From positions 62,001 to 126,000 of the forward strand of contig CAWIGD010000022.1 of NCBI GenBank assembly GCA_963835165.1: 64,000 nt of DNA, read 5' to 3'. Below, in pieces: positions 45,073-57,246 of this stretch; the first letter of the stretch is position 1, and each line of letters begins with the position of its first letter. The DNA comes from VAZQ01 sp963835165. Lineage in GTDB: Bacteria; Pseudomonadota; Alphaproteobacteria; Rhizobiales; Xanthobacteraceae. The notes below the pieces were generated by a model. The model saw only the letters and a list, made by a program, of their open reading frames with translations, did not search any database and was not told the origin of the DNA. Made by a program: the position numbers and the translations under genes.

Positions 45073-48036
45073 CTATCGCCAGTCGCCCGATAGACTGAAG
45101 CCGGCCCAATAATACTCGCCCCGAGCCGTCGAGGGGCCATCCCCATGCATGAGATGGAGAACCGCCTCGCGCCAGGACTCGGCGCGGCTCGACTTCTCCA
45201 CCGACCATCGCTGGTAGAAGCGAACGCTGAAATCCGCGGACGCGTCTGCCGGAATGTTCCAGTGCGTGGCGAGCAGGCTTTGCGCGCCCGAGAGCAGGAA
45301 GGCGAGGTCCAATCCGAGTGCATCGCCGCCGATGCCCTCCTTGGCCAGACCGCTGACGCATGCCTGCAGCGTCACGTGACTGCCGTCGAAACGCAAGGCG
45401 AGAACGCGCTCCGGCGTGAGCAATGTGTCGTCGGACTTGCCTGTCGAGACGAGTGCCAGCGAGGGCAATTCGCCATCCTGCGCAAGCGCCAGACCGGACG
45501 CCTGGAACGGATTCGGATTGCGTTCGCTAACATCCCTCGAAGGGAAGGTCCCGTGGGTTGCAAAATGGATGAGCCGTCCACTCAGGTCCAGGTCGGCCAA
45601 GGCGTCGACTGTTGCGTGCTCGCGGGCGAGCGTTACGCCGGATGAGCGCTCGGCCAGCCATGCGGGCACGCGGGCGAGCGATGACAGCTTTTGCGGATCG
45701 TTCAGGTCCTGCTGGGCAGGCACTTGTAGGGCAACGAAACGTGAGGGAATTGCGCACGGCTTCTCGAGCAATGTCGTCAAGGCCGCGGCGCTGTGGATGC
45801 GCGACATCGAGAACGACTGCACCAGCGGCTTGCCGCGCAGACGCAAATAATGAAGCGGTACCAGGTGCAGCTGCTCGTCGGGGCAATAGCAGATATGATC
45901 GCCTTGCCGCAGGGTGCCGGCTTCAATGTGAGGCTCCAGCCACTGCACCAGGGATGCAAGCTCGTCCAGCGGGCAGGCCGCCGCGGGGGAAGGAAAAAGT
46001 CCGGTGCGCGTCCCACTCCAGGTCTTCGGGTCCACCGACTGGACGAGCACGCGCAGCCGCTCTCTGCCGAGGCCGATCGCCTGGCAGTGCATCGACCCAT
46101 CCTGCGCGACCAGGACTGCATAGATTTCGTCGTCGTCCACGAAGTAGCTGAGATAGTGTGCCTTGCCCGCCTGGAGGACGCGGAGGAGCGCGTCGGTCGG
46201 CTCGCCGGACTCAGAATCCGGGACCGCCTCGCCACGCTGCCGCGTGAGCACATCGGCGAGGAAGCGTCCCTTCGCCCCTTCAATGGCACCGAGCAGCTCG
46301 GCCTCGCGCCCGTCGCGACAAAGCAGGTGACATAGCTCGCCGAAAAGACGGGGAAATACCCGAAAGGCGCCTGCCCGCTGCTCCGGGTCGACGATCCGGC
46401 TTCGCCGGCGCTCGAGGTTCGAGCGCAGCGCCTGCAACATCTCAATCGCCTGTTCCGGGCGTTGGGTGCGCACGTAGCAGAGATACAAGCCCCACAACGC
46501 GTCATTTTCTTCGTCCGGAAAATCGTTCGCCTCAGCCCAAGAGCGGACTTCAAGCAGCGTGGCCAGAGAGTCTTCGATGCATGCGGGATCCCGCCCTTTG
46601 ACCGGGTCGCGGAAGATAGCCACCGCAGCAGTCTTGCGTTGACGATTTCGCAGCGCGTTGTTCGAGCCGCCGGCTCCGCCAGTCAGAAACTCGGTCAGAC
46701 GTGCTCTGACGGGCTCACTGCGCTCCAACCACTCAAAGTGCGATTCGCCCGCGTCGCCTTCTGCCAGGGCGGCAGCCTCGGCGATCAACGCCTGGAGGCC
46801 GGCGTGCTCCTTCCACACTCCAACCGACGCAACCGCCTGAAGCCGTCCCACCATTTCGCTCAGTTCTTTCCGGTCGGCCGCGAATTTGTCACTCGCGCTC
46901 AGCTGTACTGGGAGCAACTGCGTAGCGCGTTGGCGCGCGGCAAGATCGAACCGGCGGCGCAGCTGTTGACGTCTTCCCAGCTGCGCCGGCAGTCCCGGCG
47001 GGATGACAACGGTTTCGGCGATGTCGAGGAGTGCGCCCGCTGCGTCGAATTGCTGGAGCTCCAGATGCGCCTCGATGCGATGCATCAGGAGCTCGGCCTT
47101 CTGCTCATCGGAGCGCCGAGCCTCGAGCCAATCCGCTGCCGCCTTTCCAAAGCGAATGACGTGCTCGTGCTCGCCTTGGGACGCGTGGCCGACGAGAGAG
47201 GTGATCGCGGACTGGGCGACGATCGTCAGGTAGTTCGGCGATCCCGTCTCGTCATAGTTTCGTTGCGATACCGCATGCACGAACGCGCAGATCGTGGTGC
47301 CGAGCGCGGCATCCTTGCCGCGGCAGTACGGGTCTGCGAGCATGCATAAGCCCAGCAGCTGCACTTCCCGGTCGCCTTGGTTGATGAAGTCTAGCACGCT
47401 CGCCTTCACGATGCTGTCCGGGCATTGCGCGACGAAGTCGGCCAATGCCGCGGTATCGCCGTGCGAGAACAGATGGAAGAGGTCGAAATCCGTGGGCGAA
47501 TCCGGTTTGGAGGCGGAACCAGACGAAGCGGTCTCGCTGCGCGGTGGTGCCGTGATTTCGGCACCAAGGGCAGCCTCGCCCGACGCAGCTGGTTGAACGT
47601 GATCGATCGACTGGCGTGCGAACTTCGATACCCAGACCCCGCAGCGCCCGCAGCGCCGGATTGGCGCACAATGGGGCTCGCTGTACGCCCACGGCTCCCA
47701 CATGTGGGCCACTTGCGTCTGCCCGCCGCTGGCACCGCACCGGCCGCACAGCTGCAGCTGCATGCACTCGCCCTCGCGCGCATATTGCCAGCCGTTCCAC
47801 GCGTGCTCCGTGCGCCGTTCGAGGTCGCGGCAGCGCTCGCAGGCGCGCGTGAGCTCGCAGTTGTCGATAAATTCGTACGTCCACTCGGACCAGTGATGCT
47901 CGACCCGCGTGCTCGCTGCCCCGCAGATCGTACACAACCGCGTCTTGGAACATCGATCGGCCGCGTCGAATGTCCAATCGCCCTGGTGCAGGCCGACCAG
48001 GCATTTGCCTTTGTCGAACAGATCCTTCAGGGCCAT
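45073..48036 (-). CDS. CHAT-domain (caspase-like) protease with four N-terminal CCCH zinc repeats
   Basis: 987 residues. Residues ~29-146 hold four repeats of C-x5-C-x2-C-x8-13-H (C29/C35/C38/H47; C60/C66/C69/H78; C91/C97/C100/H111; C123/C129/C132/H146) spaced 31-32 residues, each with W/Y flanks. After a polar linker (~150-185), residues ~190-690 are helical, TPR-like, as usual before CHAT (LLGAIEGAKGRFLADVL). The C-terminal CHAT peptidase has the catalytic His828 (IHFATHG) and Cys893 (LQACVSGLAK). The start overlaps the upstream gene (TGATG), so translation is coupled. CHAT proteases act in regulated proteolysis, cell death and CRISPR-associated immunity; the substrate here is unknown. Confidence 0.9.
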   Translation of the reverse strand: MALKDLFDKGKCLVGLHQGDWTFDAADRCSKTRLCTICGAASTRVEHHWSEWTYEFIDNCELTRACERCRDLERRTEHAWNGWQYAREGECMQLQLCGRCGASGGQTQVAHMWEPWAYSEPHCAPIRRCGRCGVWVSKFARQSIDHVQPAASGEAALGAEITAPPRSETASSGSASKPDSPTDFDLFHLFSHGDTAALADFVAQCPDSIVKASVLDFINQGDREVQLLGLCMLADPYCRGKDAALGTTICAFVHAVSQRNYDETGSPNYLTIVAQSAITSLVGHASQGEHEHVIRFGKAAADWLEARRSDEQKAELLMHRIEAHLELQQFDAAGALLDIAETVVIPPGLPAQLGRRQQLRRRFDLAARQRATQLLPVQLSASDKFAADRKELSEMVGRLQAVASVGVWKEHAGLQALIAEAAALAEGDAGESHFEWLERSEPVRARLTEFLTGGAGGSNNALRNRQRKTAAVAIFRDPVKGRDPACIEDSLATLLEVRSWAEANDFPDEENDALWGLYLCYVRTQRPEQAIEMLQALRSNLERRRSRIVDPEQRAGAFRVFPRLFGELCHLLCRDGREAELLGAIEGAKGRFLADVLTRQRGEAVPDSESGEPTDALLRVLQAGKAHYLSYFVDDDEIYAVLVAQDGSMHCQAIGLGRERLRVLVQSVDPKTWSGTRTGLFPSPAAACPLDELASLVQWLEPHIEAGTLRQGDHICYCPDEQLHLVPLHYLRLRGKPLVQSFSMSRIHSAAALTTLLEKPCAIPSRFVALQVPAQQDLNDPQKLSSLARVPAWLAERSSGVTLAREHATVDALADLDLSGRLIHFATHGTFPSRDVSERNPNPFQASGLALAQDGELPSLALVSTGKSDDTLLTPERVLALRFDGSHVTLQACVSGLAKEGIGGDALGLDLAFLLSGAQSLLATHWNIPADASADFSVRFYQRWSVEKSSRAESWREAVLHLMHGDGPSTARGEYYWAGFSLSGDWR

Positions 48037-49223
48037 CAGTTGATCCGTTCCCAGACGCGGTAGCGGCCGTCCCTTGGCCAGATCATGCTGTCGCCATCGA
48101 CGAGATACGCCTTCGTCCAGACACCGCCATCTCGGAAACTGAGGTGCAACTCGCCATCATGGGCTTTCCACGTCCCGCGTTCGGGCTCGGAGTCCGCATT
48201 TCGGAAGCTGCTTCTGCTCACGCTCCAGAATGCAAACTCTCCATCCCGATCGAGCGCGCAGTGGGAATCTGTCACCATGCTGAACCCACCGGACATCAGG
48301 GATTCCGTGCTTCTCCAGTGGCCAATGAGCCGTTGATCGAGCCGCACCGCGTTATTCGACGCCGCCGCGGAGGCCGCCCGGGCAGCGGGCGCCGCCGGTC
48401 GAGCCGATTGCACGGGCTGCGCGGCGGCCGCGCCCCCGAGGTCGGCGATTGCCTGGTCAATCCCTACCTCCCGGCAGCGGGCCACGATGCGATCGGCCAC
48501 CGCAAGCGGCTGTAAGCCCGACGCCTCCTGCGGATATCGCGCGCGGGCGAACGCTAGGTACTTTTCCGTCACCGGCGAGAGCAGCGTCGTCTGGTCGGCG
48601 TGCAGGTGTCGCCGAACCTCGTCCCATGATCCGGCTGCCGCCACACGATCAACGGCGCTCTCGACCGCCTGCATCGACACCGGCGCTCCGGGCGCATCCA
48701 CGAGCATCTCGCCGCAGCGGCGGCAGACGCGGACACGCGACTGATAGAACGCGCTTGGGCTCCAATCATGCCAATCGTGCTGCACGCGAGCGGAGTGTCC
48801 AGGCTGGCCGCACCGCGAACAGGCTTCAACCTGTGTGCAATCGTCCTCTTGTCGATAGCGCCAATGATCGAAGCGATGCAGGACGGGGCGATCTTCCTGC
48901 TCGCCGCACCGGACGCACACCGCTACCTGCTCGCAGGCGTTCGAAGACCTGTATCGAGGCTCGCCCCAGACATGCTTGACCGCAATCTCGGTTTGCCCGC
49001 ACCGGCCGCAAGTGCGCACCAGATCACAAGCCTCGTTGGCCTGGTAGTCCCACTCGCCCCAGCAGTGCTCCACCCGCGAGGATTCTGCGGTGCAGCGTTG
49101 ACACACCATGAGCTGCGCGCAATCGGACGGCCGACGATACTCCCACGTCCCCTGATGAAATCCGAGCAGGCACTTTCCCTTGTCGAGAAAGCCCTTGCCT
49201 CTCTCAAAGAAGCTACTGCTCAT
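48036..49223 (-). CDS. Zinc-repeat protein with lipocalin-like C-terminus, first gene of CHAT operon
   Basis: 395 residues from ATG 49223 (MSSSFFERGKGFLDKGKCLLGFHQG). The N-terminal half has the same repeat as the CHAT protein: CAQLMVCQRC...H, CDLVRTCGRC...H, CEQVAVCVRC...H, CTQVEACSRC...H, plus a fifth partial RVRVCRRCG. A middle helical, Ala-rich section follows. The last ~100 residues (LIGHWRSTESLMSGGFSMVTD...ERGTWKAHDGELHLSF) resemble a lipocalin-like or calycin sheet domain. Both proteins share DKGKCL-x-G-x-HQG-x-W, so they probably recognise the same partner. The stop overlaps the CHAT start. Confidence 0.82.
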   Translation of the reverse strand: MSSSFFERGKGFLDKGKCLLGFHQGTWEYRRPSDCAQLMVCQRCTAESSRVEHCWGEWDYQANEACDLVRTCGRCGQTEIAVKHVWGEPRYRSSNACEQVAVCVRCGEQEDRPVLHRFDHWRYRQEDDCTQVEACSRCGQPGHSARVQHDWHDWSPSAFYQSRVRVCRRCGEMLVDAPGAPVSMQAVESAVDRVAAAGSWDEVRRHLHADQTTLLSPVTEKYLAFARARYPQEASGLQPLAVADRIVARCREVGIDQAIADLGGAAAAQPVQSARPAAPAARAASAAASNNAVRLDQRLIGHWRSTESLMSGGFSMVTDSHCALDRDGEFAFWSVSRSSFRNADSEPERGTWKAHDGELHLSFRDGGVWTKAYLVDGDSMIWPRDGRYRVWERIN

Positions 49224-49525
49224 GGCGACTCCCGGTTCGGTGCCATTTGACCGATCACCCTGAGTACCGGGCATTCTGCGCCGGTCAGGCGCATGTTGTC
49301 ACGCAAACACTCGCCGTCTTTTCGAGGCAAGTCCGCGTCCGATTTCGACCAGCGGCTACAGTCCTGCCCATGTGCCGACGGCGCATTTGCGGCTCACTGG
49401 GTCATAGTGGGTGTCTGCTGCGGTGCATGCGTCCGCAGTTGATGCTGTGGACGGCTCCTCCACCGGCACGTGAGTGCCATGGATGTGGGCGCTGTTAAGG
49501 CTCCCACAATTCGGAGGAGCCAGCT
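49224..49525. other. Region between CHAT operon and IS110 relic; promoter and possible bridge-RNA area
   Basis: Must contain the minus-strand promoter of the CHAT operon. Bases ~49390-49520 are GC-rich with complementary segments (GGCTCCTCC near 49454, GGAGGAGCC at 49512-49520) directly before the transposase. In the IS110 group this left-end segment can encode the bridge RNA. Confidence 0.35.
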
Positions 49526-50113
49526 ATGCAAACGGTCACGACAATCGGTCTCGACATCGCCAAGTCTGTCTTTCAAGTGCACGGCGTTGATGCTGCCGGG
49601 CAAGTGGTCGTCCGCCGTCAGTTGAAGCGTCGCTATGTCCTGGCGTTCTTCGAGAAGCTGCCACCCTGCCTAATCGGCGTCGAGGCTTGCGCCTCATCGC
49701 ATCATTGGTCGCGCGAGCTCCGGGCGCTCGGGCACAAGGTGCGCCTGATGCCTCCGGCCTACGTGAGGCCCTACGTCAAGCGCCAGAAGAATGATGCCGC
49801 TGACGCCGAGGCCATTTGCGAAGCAGTCACCAGGGCAAACATGCGGTTTGTGGAGACCAAGACGCTGGAGCAGCAGAGCTGCCTGATGCTCCATCGCACG
49901 CGCCATCTATTCATCCGTCAGCAGACCGCGGTGATCAATGCGATCCGTGCCCATCTTGCCGAGTTCGGGATCGTCGCACCGGTCGGTCGCAATGGTGTTG
50001 AGGAATTGCTCGGGGTCATAGCTGACGCAAGTGACAAGCGGTTGCCGGAAATTGCGCGCGCCTGCCTCGCCGCGCTCGGCGCCCAGCTGCGGATGCTCAA
50101 GGCGCAGGGGTAA
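49526..50113 (+). mobile_element. IS110-family transposase, C-terminally truncated
   Basis: 195 residues. It has the N-terminal DEDD RuvC-like domain: Asp10 (IGLDIAKSVFQVHG), Glu53 (GVEACASSHHW) and the KNDAADAEAICEAV motif. IS110 transposases are about 340 residues; the C-terminal half with the catalytic serine is missing after LRMLKAQG. The element is therefore inactive, and no right end was identified. Confidence 0.85.
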
Positions 50114-50190
50114 ATCTTGGATACCAAAACTATACTTTCGTTTACATTCTTGCCACGCGCCGCTCGCCTATGATGGCCGATGCCACGGTG

Positions 50191-50361
50191 TCAGCTCCAC
50201 ACGAAAATCGCGATAGCCAGAGCGGCGACGATCAGAACCGCGCTGCTTACGAGCGTGATGAAGATCGGGTGCTCCCAGCATCGTCCGCATCTAATGCTGG
50301 CGGATACCGAATTTGATTGTTCTTGCGGTTTCTTGTTCACAATTGTGCGAATGCAGCACAT
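50191..50361 (-). CDS. Possible small membrane protein (56 aa)
   Basis: MCCIRTIVNKKPQEQSNSVSAS, then CGRCWEHP and one C-terminal hydrophobic helix (IFITLVSSAVLIVAALAIAIFVW). A cysteine pair before a membrane anchor is a plausible small-protein layout. Start uncertain. Confidence 0.35.
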   Translation of the reverse strand: MCCIRTIVNKKPQEQSNSVSASIRCGRCWEHPIFITLVSSAVLIVAALAIAIFVWS

Positions 50362-50466
50362 TGGCAGCCAAAGAGCGCGGCGGCGCCTTTCCATTCCCAC
50401 CTCGAGACAACTACGCTTGCTGTAATCCACCTCTTGGTGATCTTTCTCTTACTTCTCCTCCACTTT

Positions 50467-50492
50467 AAGCCCCGCTTCGGCGGGGCTTTTCT
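50467..50492. terminator. Strong bidirectional terminator
   Basis: AAGCCCCGC-TTCG-GCGGGGCTT followed by TTCTTTT. Perfect 9-bp stem. Confidence 0.8.
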
Positions 50493-50685
50493 TTTGGCTA
50501 CGGCCCCGCCCCCAGCTCGCCCGGCCACATGCTCGACGATGTCGTAACGCTTAGCGCACGCTTTCGTGAGCGCGCGCGATCACCGCAATTCCGTCCAAGA
50601 GGCCACAACGGCGGCAAAGCGGTCTTCCATCCAGTTGTTACCTGTAGGTCGCAAACATAAACCAACCGTACATGGAGTAGTGATT

Positions 50686-50955
50686 ATGAAGACGCTCGTC
50701 ACCAAGATCGTGCTCGCGACTTCGGTTGCGCTCGGCACGCTGGTCGCCGGCGGGACTGCCTATGCCCAGCCCCCTAGGTATCAAGCAGGTCCCGAAGTCT
50801 ATGACGCGCAGGCGAATCCCAGATACGGATTCGGTCCGCGTGTCACCGCGCAGCCCGGTGACGTGATCTCGGGTAACCGGCAGATTGGCCGCGATCCCGA
50901 TCCGTTCATTCGAGATCAGATGCTGCGGGAATACAATTCGGGACGTCCGGATTGA
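50686..50955 (+). CDS. Small secreted protein (89 aa)
   Basis: Signal peptide MKTLVTKIVLATSVALGTLV...AYA, mature part rich in Pro/Arg/Asp ending RQIGRDPDPFIRDQMLREYNSGRPD. GGAG stands before the ATG at 50686. The 3' part also appears as a fragment at 43868. Family resembles short periplasmic proteins of Bradyrhizobium; function unknown. Confidence 0.7.
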   Translation: MKTLVTKIVLATSVALGTLVAGGTAYAQPPRYQAGPEVYDAQANPRYGFGPRVTAQPGDVISGNRQIGRDPDPFIRDQMLREYNSGRPD

Positions 50956-51474
50956 TCAAGCCAAACGCTCGCACAAGCCCGGCCCTCGCGCCGGGCTTCG
51001 TGCCTGCGTCACTGGAAAGTATGTCCGCCGGGTGCCGCAGCATCGCCGCTGGTGCGCGCGATCGGCACGGCTGGGCCTGAGAGGGCGAGGCGCCGGGCGC
51101 ATGGGCGGGGCCGCCACATACACCTCTCGGTCCTTTGTTTCCTAATGTGAGAAATAGCGGACGACGGCTTCGATCACCAAAAAAGCGGTGAGAGCCGTAA
51201 GTACCCAAGTCAGCCGTTTGACTGTCTGTTGGGCGCCGTCAAGCTGGCGCGCAAGTACGACCAGAAGTTCGCCGAACACTGTGAGTTGATCGGTGGCGAT
51301 TTCATCTCGGGCCTCACAGCTGCGACGGCGCGCTCGATTGCCGCGTCAGGACTCAATGTCACAGTCCGAGAGCAAACCATTCGATCGGAATGCTCGCAGC
51401 ATTCGCGGGGGCGCCCCCACCAGCGGGAATTCGCTTAACTTTAAGCCCAGTGAAACGTTCGACGCGTGCACCGC
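50956..51474. other. No gene seen
   Basis: Several short frames, none recognised. It separates the small secreted gene from the relic hdeA/dprA pair. Confidence 0.4.
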
Positions 51475-51592
51475 CGGTCATCGACACCGACAAATTCGTT
51501 CCAACGCCAAGAAGCTCGGCGAATATTGCAGCGCGAATCCAACAATCGGTCTGATCACCGCAACTGACAAATTGTTCGGCGACGGCAAGTAA
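51475..51592 (+). pseudogene. hdeA-like 3' fragment
   Basis: Encodes the last ~38 residues of the HdeA-like protein (DTDKF...KLGEYCSANPTIGLITATDKLFGDGK), with one base lost near the start. Same downstream context as 35504. Confidence 0.8.
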
Positions 51593-51644
51593 CGATTCGG
51601 CGGCTGGGCCCCAAGTCGGGGCGATGACGTATGCGGAGCCGTGA

Positions 51645-52172
51645 TCACGACGACAGCAGCTTGCCGGTCGGATGATAGACGAGTGACACCAAGGCGCCGC
51701 CGTGGCGCTCGAGCCGCCCCGCGAGCTCGAGCTCGAGCAGAACCACGCGCACGGCGGCGGGGGAGCTTCCGGACAAGCGAATAAGATCGTCGATCGGGAC
51801 CGGCGTCGGCCCGAGCAATGCCACGATGCGCGCGCGTTCGTCGCCGGCCGGCTCGACGGCCGGCAGCGGCGGGGCTCGGGCTCCTCGGCCGCGGCCGCGA
51901 TCGTCTCGCCCAGGATCGGACGCACGACCGTGATGACGTCGACGGCTTCCGTGACCAGCGTCGCGCCCTGCCTGAGCAAGTCGTTGCTGCCTTCGGCGCG
52001 TGGATCGAGCGGGGAGCCCGGCACCGCGAACACTTCGCGGCCCTGCTCGAGCGCAAAGCGTGCGGTGATCAACGAGCCGGAGCGGCGGGCCGCTTCCACC
52101 ACCACGACGCCGACCGCAACCCCCGAGATCAGCCGGTTGCGGCGCGGGAAATCGCGGGCACGCGGCTCCCGA
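51645..52172 (-). pseudogene. dprA: dprA 3'-end fragment with internal frameshift
   Basis: Covers the last ~175 codons of dprA. One base is missing at about 51870 compared with the intact gene. Ends abruptly at 52172 within the PRARDFPRRNRLISG segment and joins a DNA-ligase-like fragment. Confidence 0.85.
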
Positions 52173-52178
52173 GCCTAA

Positions 52179-52272
52179 CCGGCCACCACTTGCCCCAAAC
52201 CGCTTCGGCCTCTCGCTTCACCCGCAGCGCAGGCCGGGTTCTTGATCTTGAGCCAATGCGGCGCGCGGGTGG
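52179..52272 (-). pseudogene. DNA ligase C-terminal fragment
   Basis: Encodes PHWLKIKNPACAA then a tail, resembling SPDWLKIKNPxAPAVKREAEEDWGR of ATP-dependent DNA ligases. Same relic type as 61507. Confidence 0.5.
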
Positions 52273-52394
52273 AAAAGCGGTCTTAACACGTCAATGGCAC
52301 TGACCGGATTCGCACTCCTTGTGATGGCCATCACATGCTTAGGGGCGCGTTGCTCTTAATCTAGGGACCATCGCATTCATGGATGGAGGCGATC

Positions 52395-52652
52395 ATGCCA
52401 AGCAGCATCACGCAATTGGTCATTGGAATCGCGGTTGCCATCGGAATCGCGGTTGCCATCGGAATCGCAGTTGTCAGCGTTGGCGCGATCGGCAGCGCCG
52501 TTGCGCAGTCCCCGATCGAGAAAGCACAGCTCACCGCACAGGAAGCCCTCACCAACAGACCTGAACCCCCGCTTTCGGAAACTGACTTCCGGCTCAGTGA
52601 TCGTCAGCAGCTCAGAATCCATTTTCTTGACGGGCGCGACCGGCTCCGGTGA
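52395..52652 (+). CDS. Small exported or membrane-anchored protein with expanded helix
   Basis: 85 residues from ATG 52395 (MPSSITQLVIG). The hydrophobic segment is built from an 18-base tandem repeat (IAVAIG twice, then IAVVSV), then GAIGSAVAQSPIEKAQLTAQ with a possible cleavage site, and a polar tail. Function unknown. Confidence 0.5.
   Translation: MPSSITQLVIGIAVAIGIAVAIGIAVVSVGAIGSAVAQSPIEKAQLTAQEALTNRPEPPLSETDFRLSDRQQLRIHFLDGRDRLR
52425..52478 (+). repeat. 18-base tandem repeat, three units
   Basis: GGAATCGCGGTTGCCATC at 52425 and 52443 is exact; a third unit at 52461 has three changes. In frame within the small gene's hydrophobic helix. Confidence 0.9.
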
Positions 52653-52826
52653 GGTCTTTATGAGGTGATCCCCCTCGATCTGGGGCCGTGTCGATCAGGT
52701 GATCGAATGAGAGCGGCGCGAGTTCATCACGCTGCTCGGCGGCGCGGCGGTGGCGTGGCGGTTTGCTGCGCTTGCCAGCAGTCGACGAAAGAACGATGCA
52801 ACAATTTCCCGCTCTGTGCGGTTGGC

Positions 52827-53204
52827 TTATTTGAGCGCGGCTGACTTCGGCGCAAGCAACAGCGTGTAACACGCGTCCGCAAGGGCGGAATTCGGGTACG
52901 ATTCGCCCGGCAGGGTCACGAACTCCTTGGGGATTTCGTCCCGACGCTTCCACGAGTTGACCTTCGAAAGCGCGACTTGCTTCGCCGCGGCGTCCGGCAG
53001 TGCGCGGAATTTGTCGGCACACACGGGAGCCAGCGCCGCCACGACGGCGAGCTCTGACCGCTCTTTTGCCGTCTTATCAGCGGTGCTGCCGAGCGACCAG
53101 CCGCCCCAGTAAAAGCCAACAAAGATCGTTGCGACGGCACCGGCGGCTGCGCCTTGCAGCAGACGCTTCAGCGATTCTCCTTCCAGCATTGAAGGTACTT
53201 GCAT
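52827..53204 (-). CDS. Hypothetical membrane-anchored protein (125 aa)
   Basis: One N-terminal hydrophobic segment (GAAAGAVATIFVGFYWGGWSLG) and a mostly helical outer part with two cysteines (APVCADKF; ADACYTLLL). AAGGAAA precedes the ATG. This type is common in Bradyrhizobium; no known role. Confidence 0.72.
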   Translation of the reverse strand: MQVPSMLEGESLKRLLQGAAAGAVATIFVGFYWGGWSLGSTADKTAKERSELAVVAALAPVCADKFRALPDAAAKQVALSKVNSWKRRDEIPKEFVTLPGESYPNSALADACYTLLLAPKSAALK

Positions 53205-54016
53205 GGAATTTCCTTTCGCCCGACATGTTTCGGAGCGAGGCCACGGACACCCGAAGAGGTTCCGGTTTCAGAACGTTGAATTGAAAACCGAACGCGTTGC
53301 GATCGCGTATCGATTATTGTTTGCTTACGCCTTTGTCCGTCCGGAGTTTGAGCAAAATAGCTCACATCTACAGATTGATTGTGACCGGGTCGTTGGCAAT
53401 CGTGACGTTATGTTCCGTCACAGCGGTCGTTCATGACCCGCCATTCTTCGGGGCACGACGACCGAAGCCCCGGCGATTTCCGCTCGACCGGGGCTTCCTA
53501 CGTTCCGCGCAAGGACAGTCGGGGGACGAAGCCAGCGCGGGGCACCCCTTATCTGTGGCTCGAACGCGCTATATCAAGAGCGGCCAAGCACTACGAAATA
53601 AATACGATTACAATGCAACGTTCTAACGAAATGGCGAACTGCATACCTGAAGGCCATTCTCCGAAGTTTCTCGCCGCCTGGCGAACTGCGCCCTAAGGCA
53701 CTAAGGTGCCCCAACGATTTATTGTCGACCTGCTCTATTCGACAGTGGTCCTCATGCTTGGTGGTATACGTCCCAGCGTGAGGCCATAAAGGACCGCTTC
53801 CTCTATGGATGACCGGGGTCCGAGTCTATTGGACCAGTATCCGGCGGCCATAGTTGCCCGAATGCTCTTCTCCCTCGCGCCCGTCTGTGACGCGGGAAGC
53901 CGAGGAAGAGGAGGGAGGCCCGCCCGTGGCGATCGTGATGTTGGACTGCTGGGCGACCGATACCAAGGAGACGCCAAATCGGTATGGACAGCGGCTAAGT
54001 TACCGGAGGCAATACC
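53205..54016. other. Gene-free region upstream of the hybrid kinase
   Basis: No recognisable gene. A hairpin GAAGCCCCGG / CCGGGGCTTC lies at 53464-53497. The kinase promoter should be in the last 300 bases. Confidence 0.45.
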
Positions 54017-57235
<3,219 letters not shown>

Positions 57236-57246
57236 CCGTCACACGA

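Noticed and set aside
44429..45361. Extended 310-residue version of the small membrane protein
   Set aside because: The extra N-terminus is an out-of-frame overlap with the CHAT gene; the start at 44923 has a strong ribosome site.
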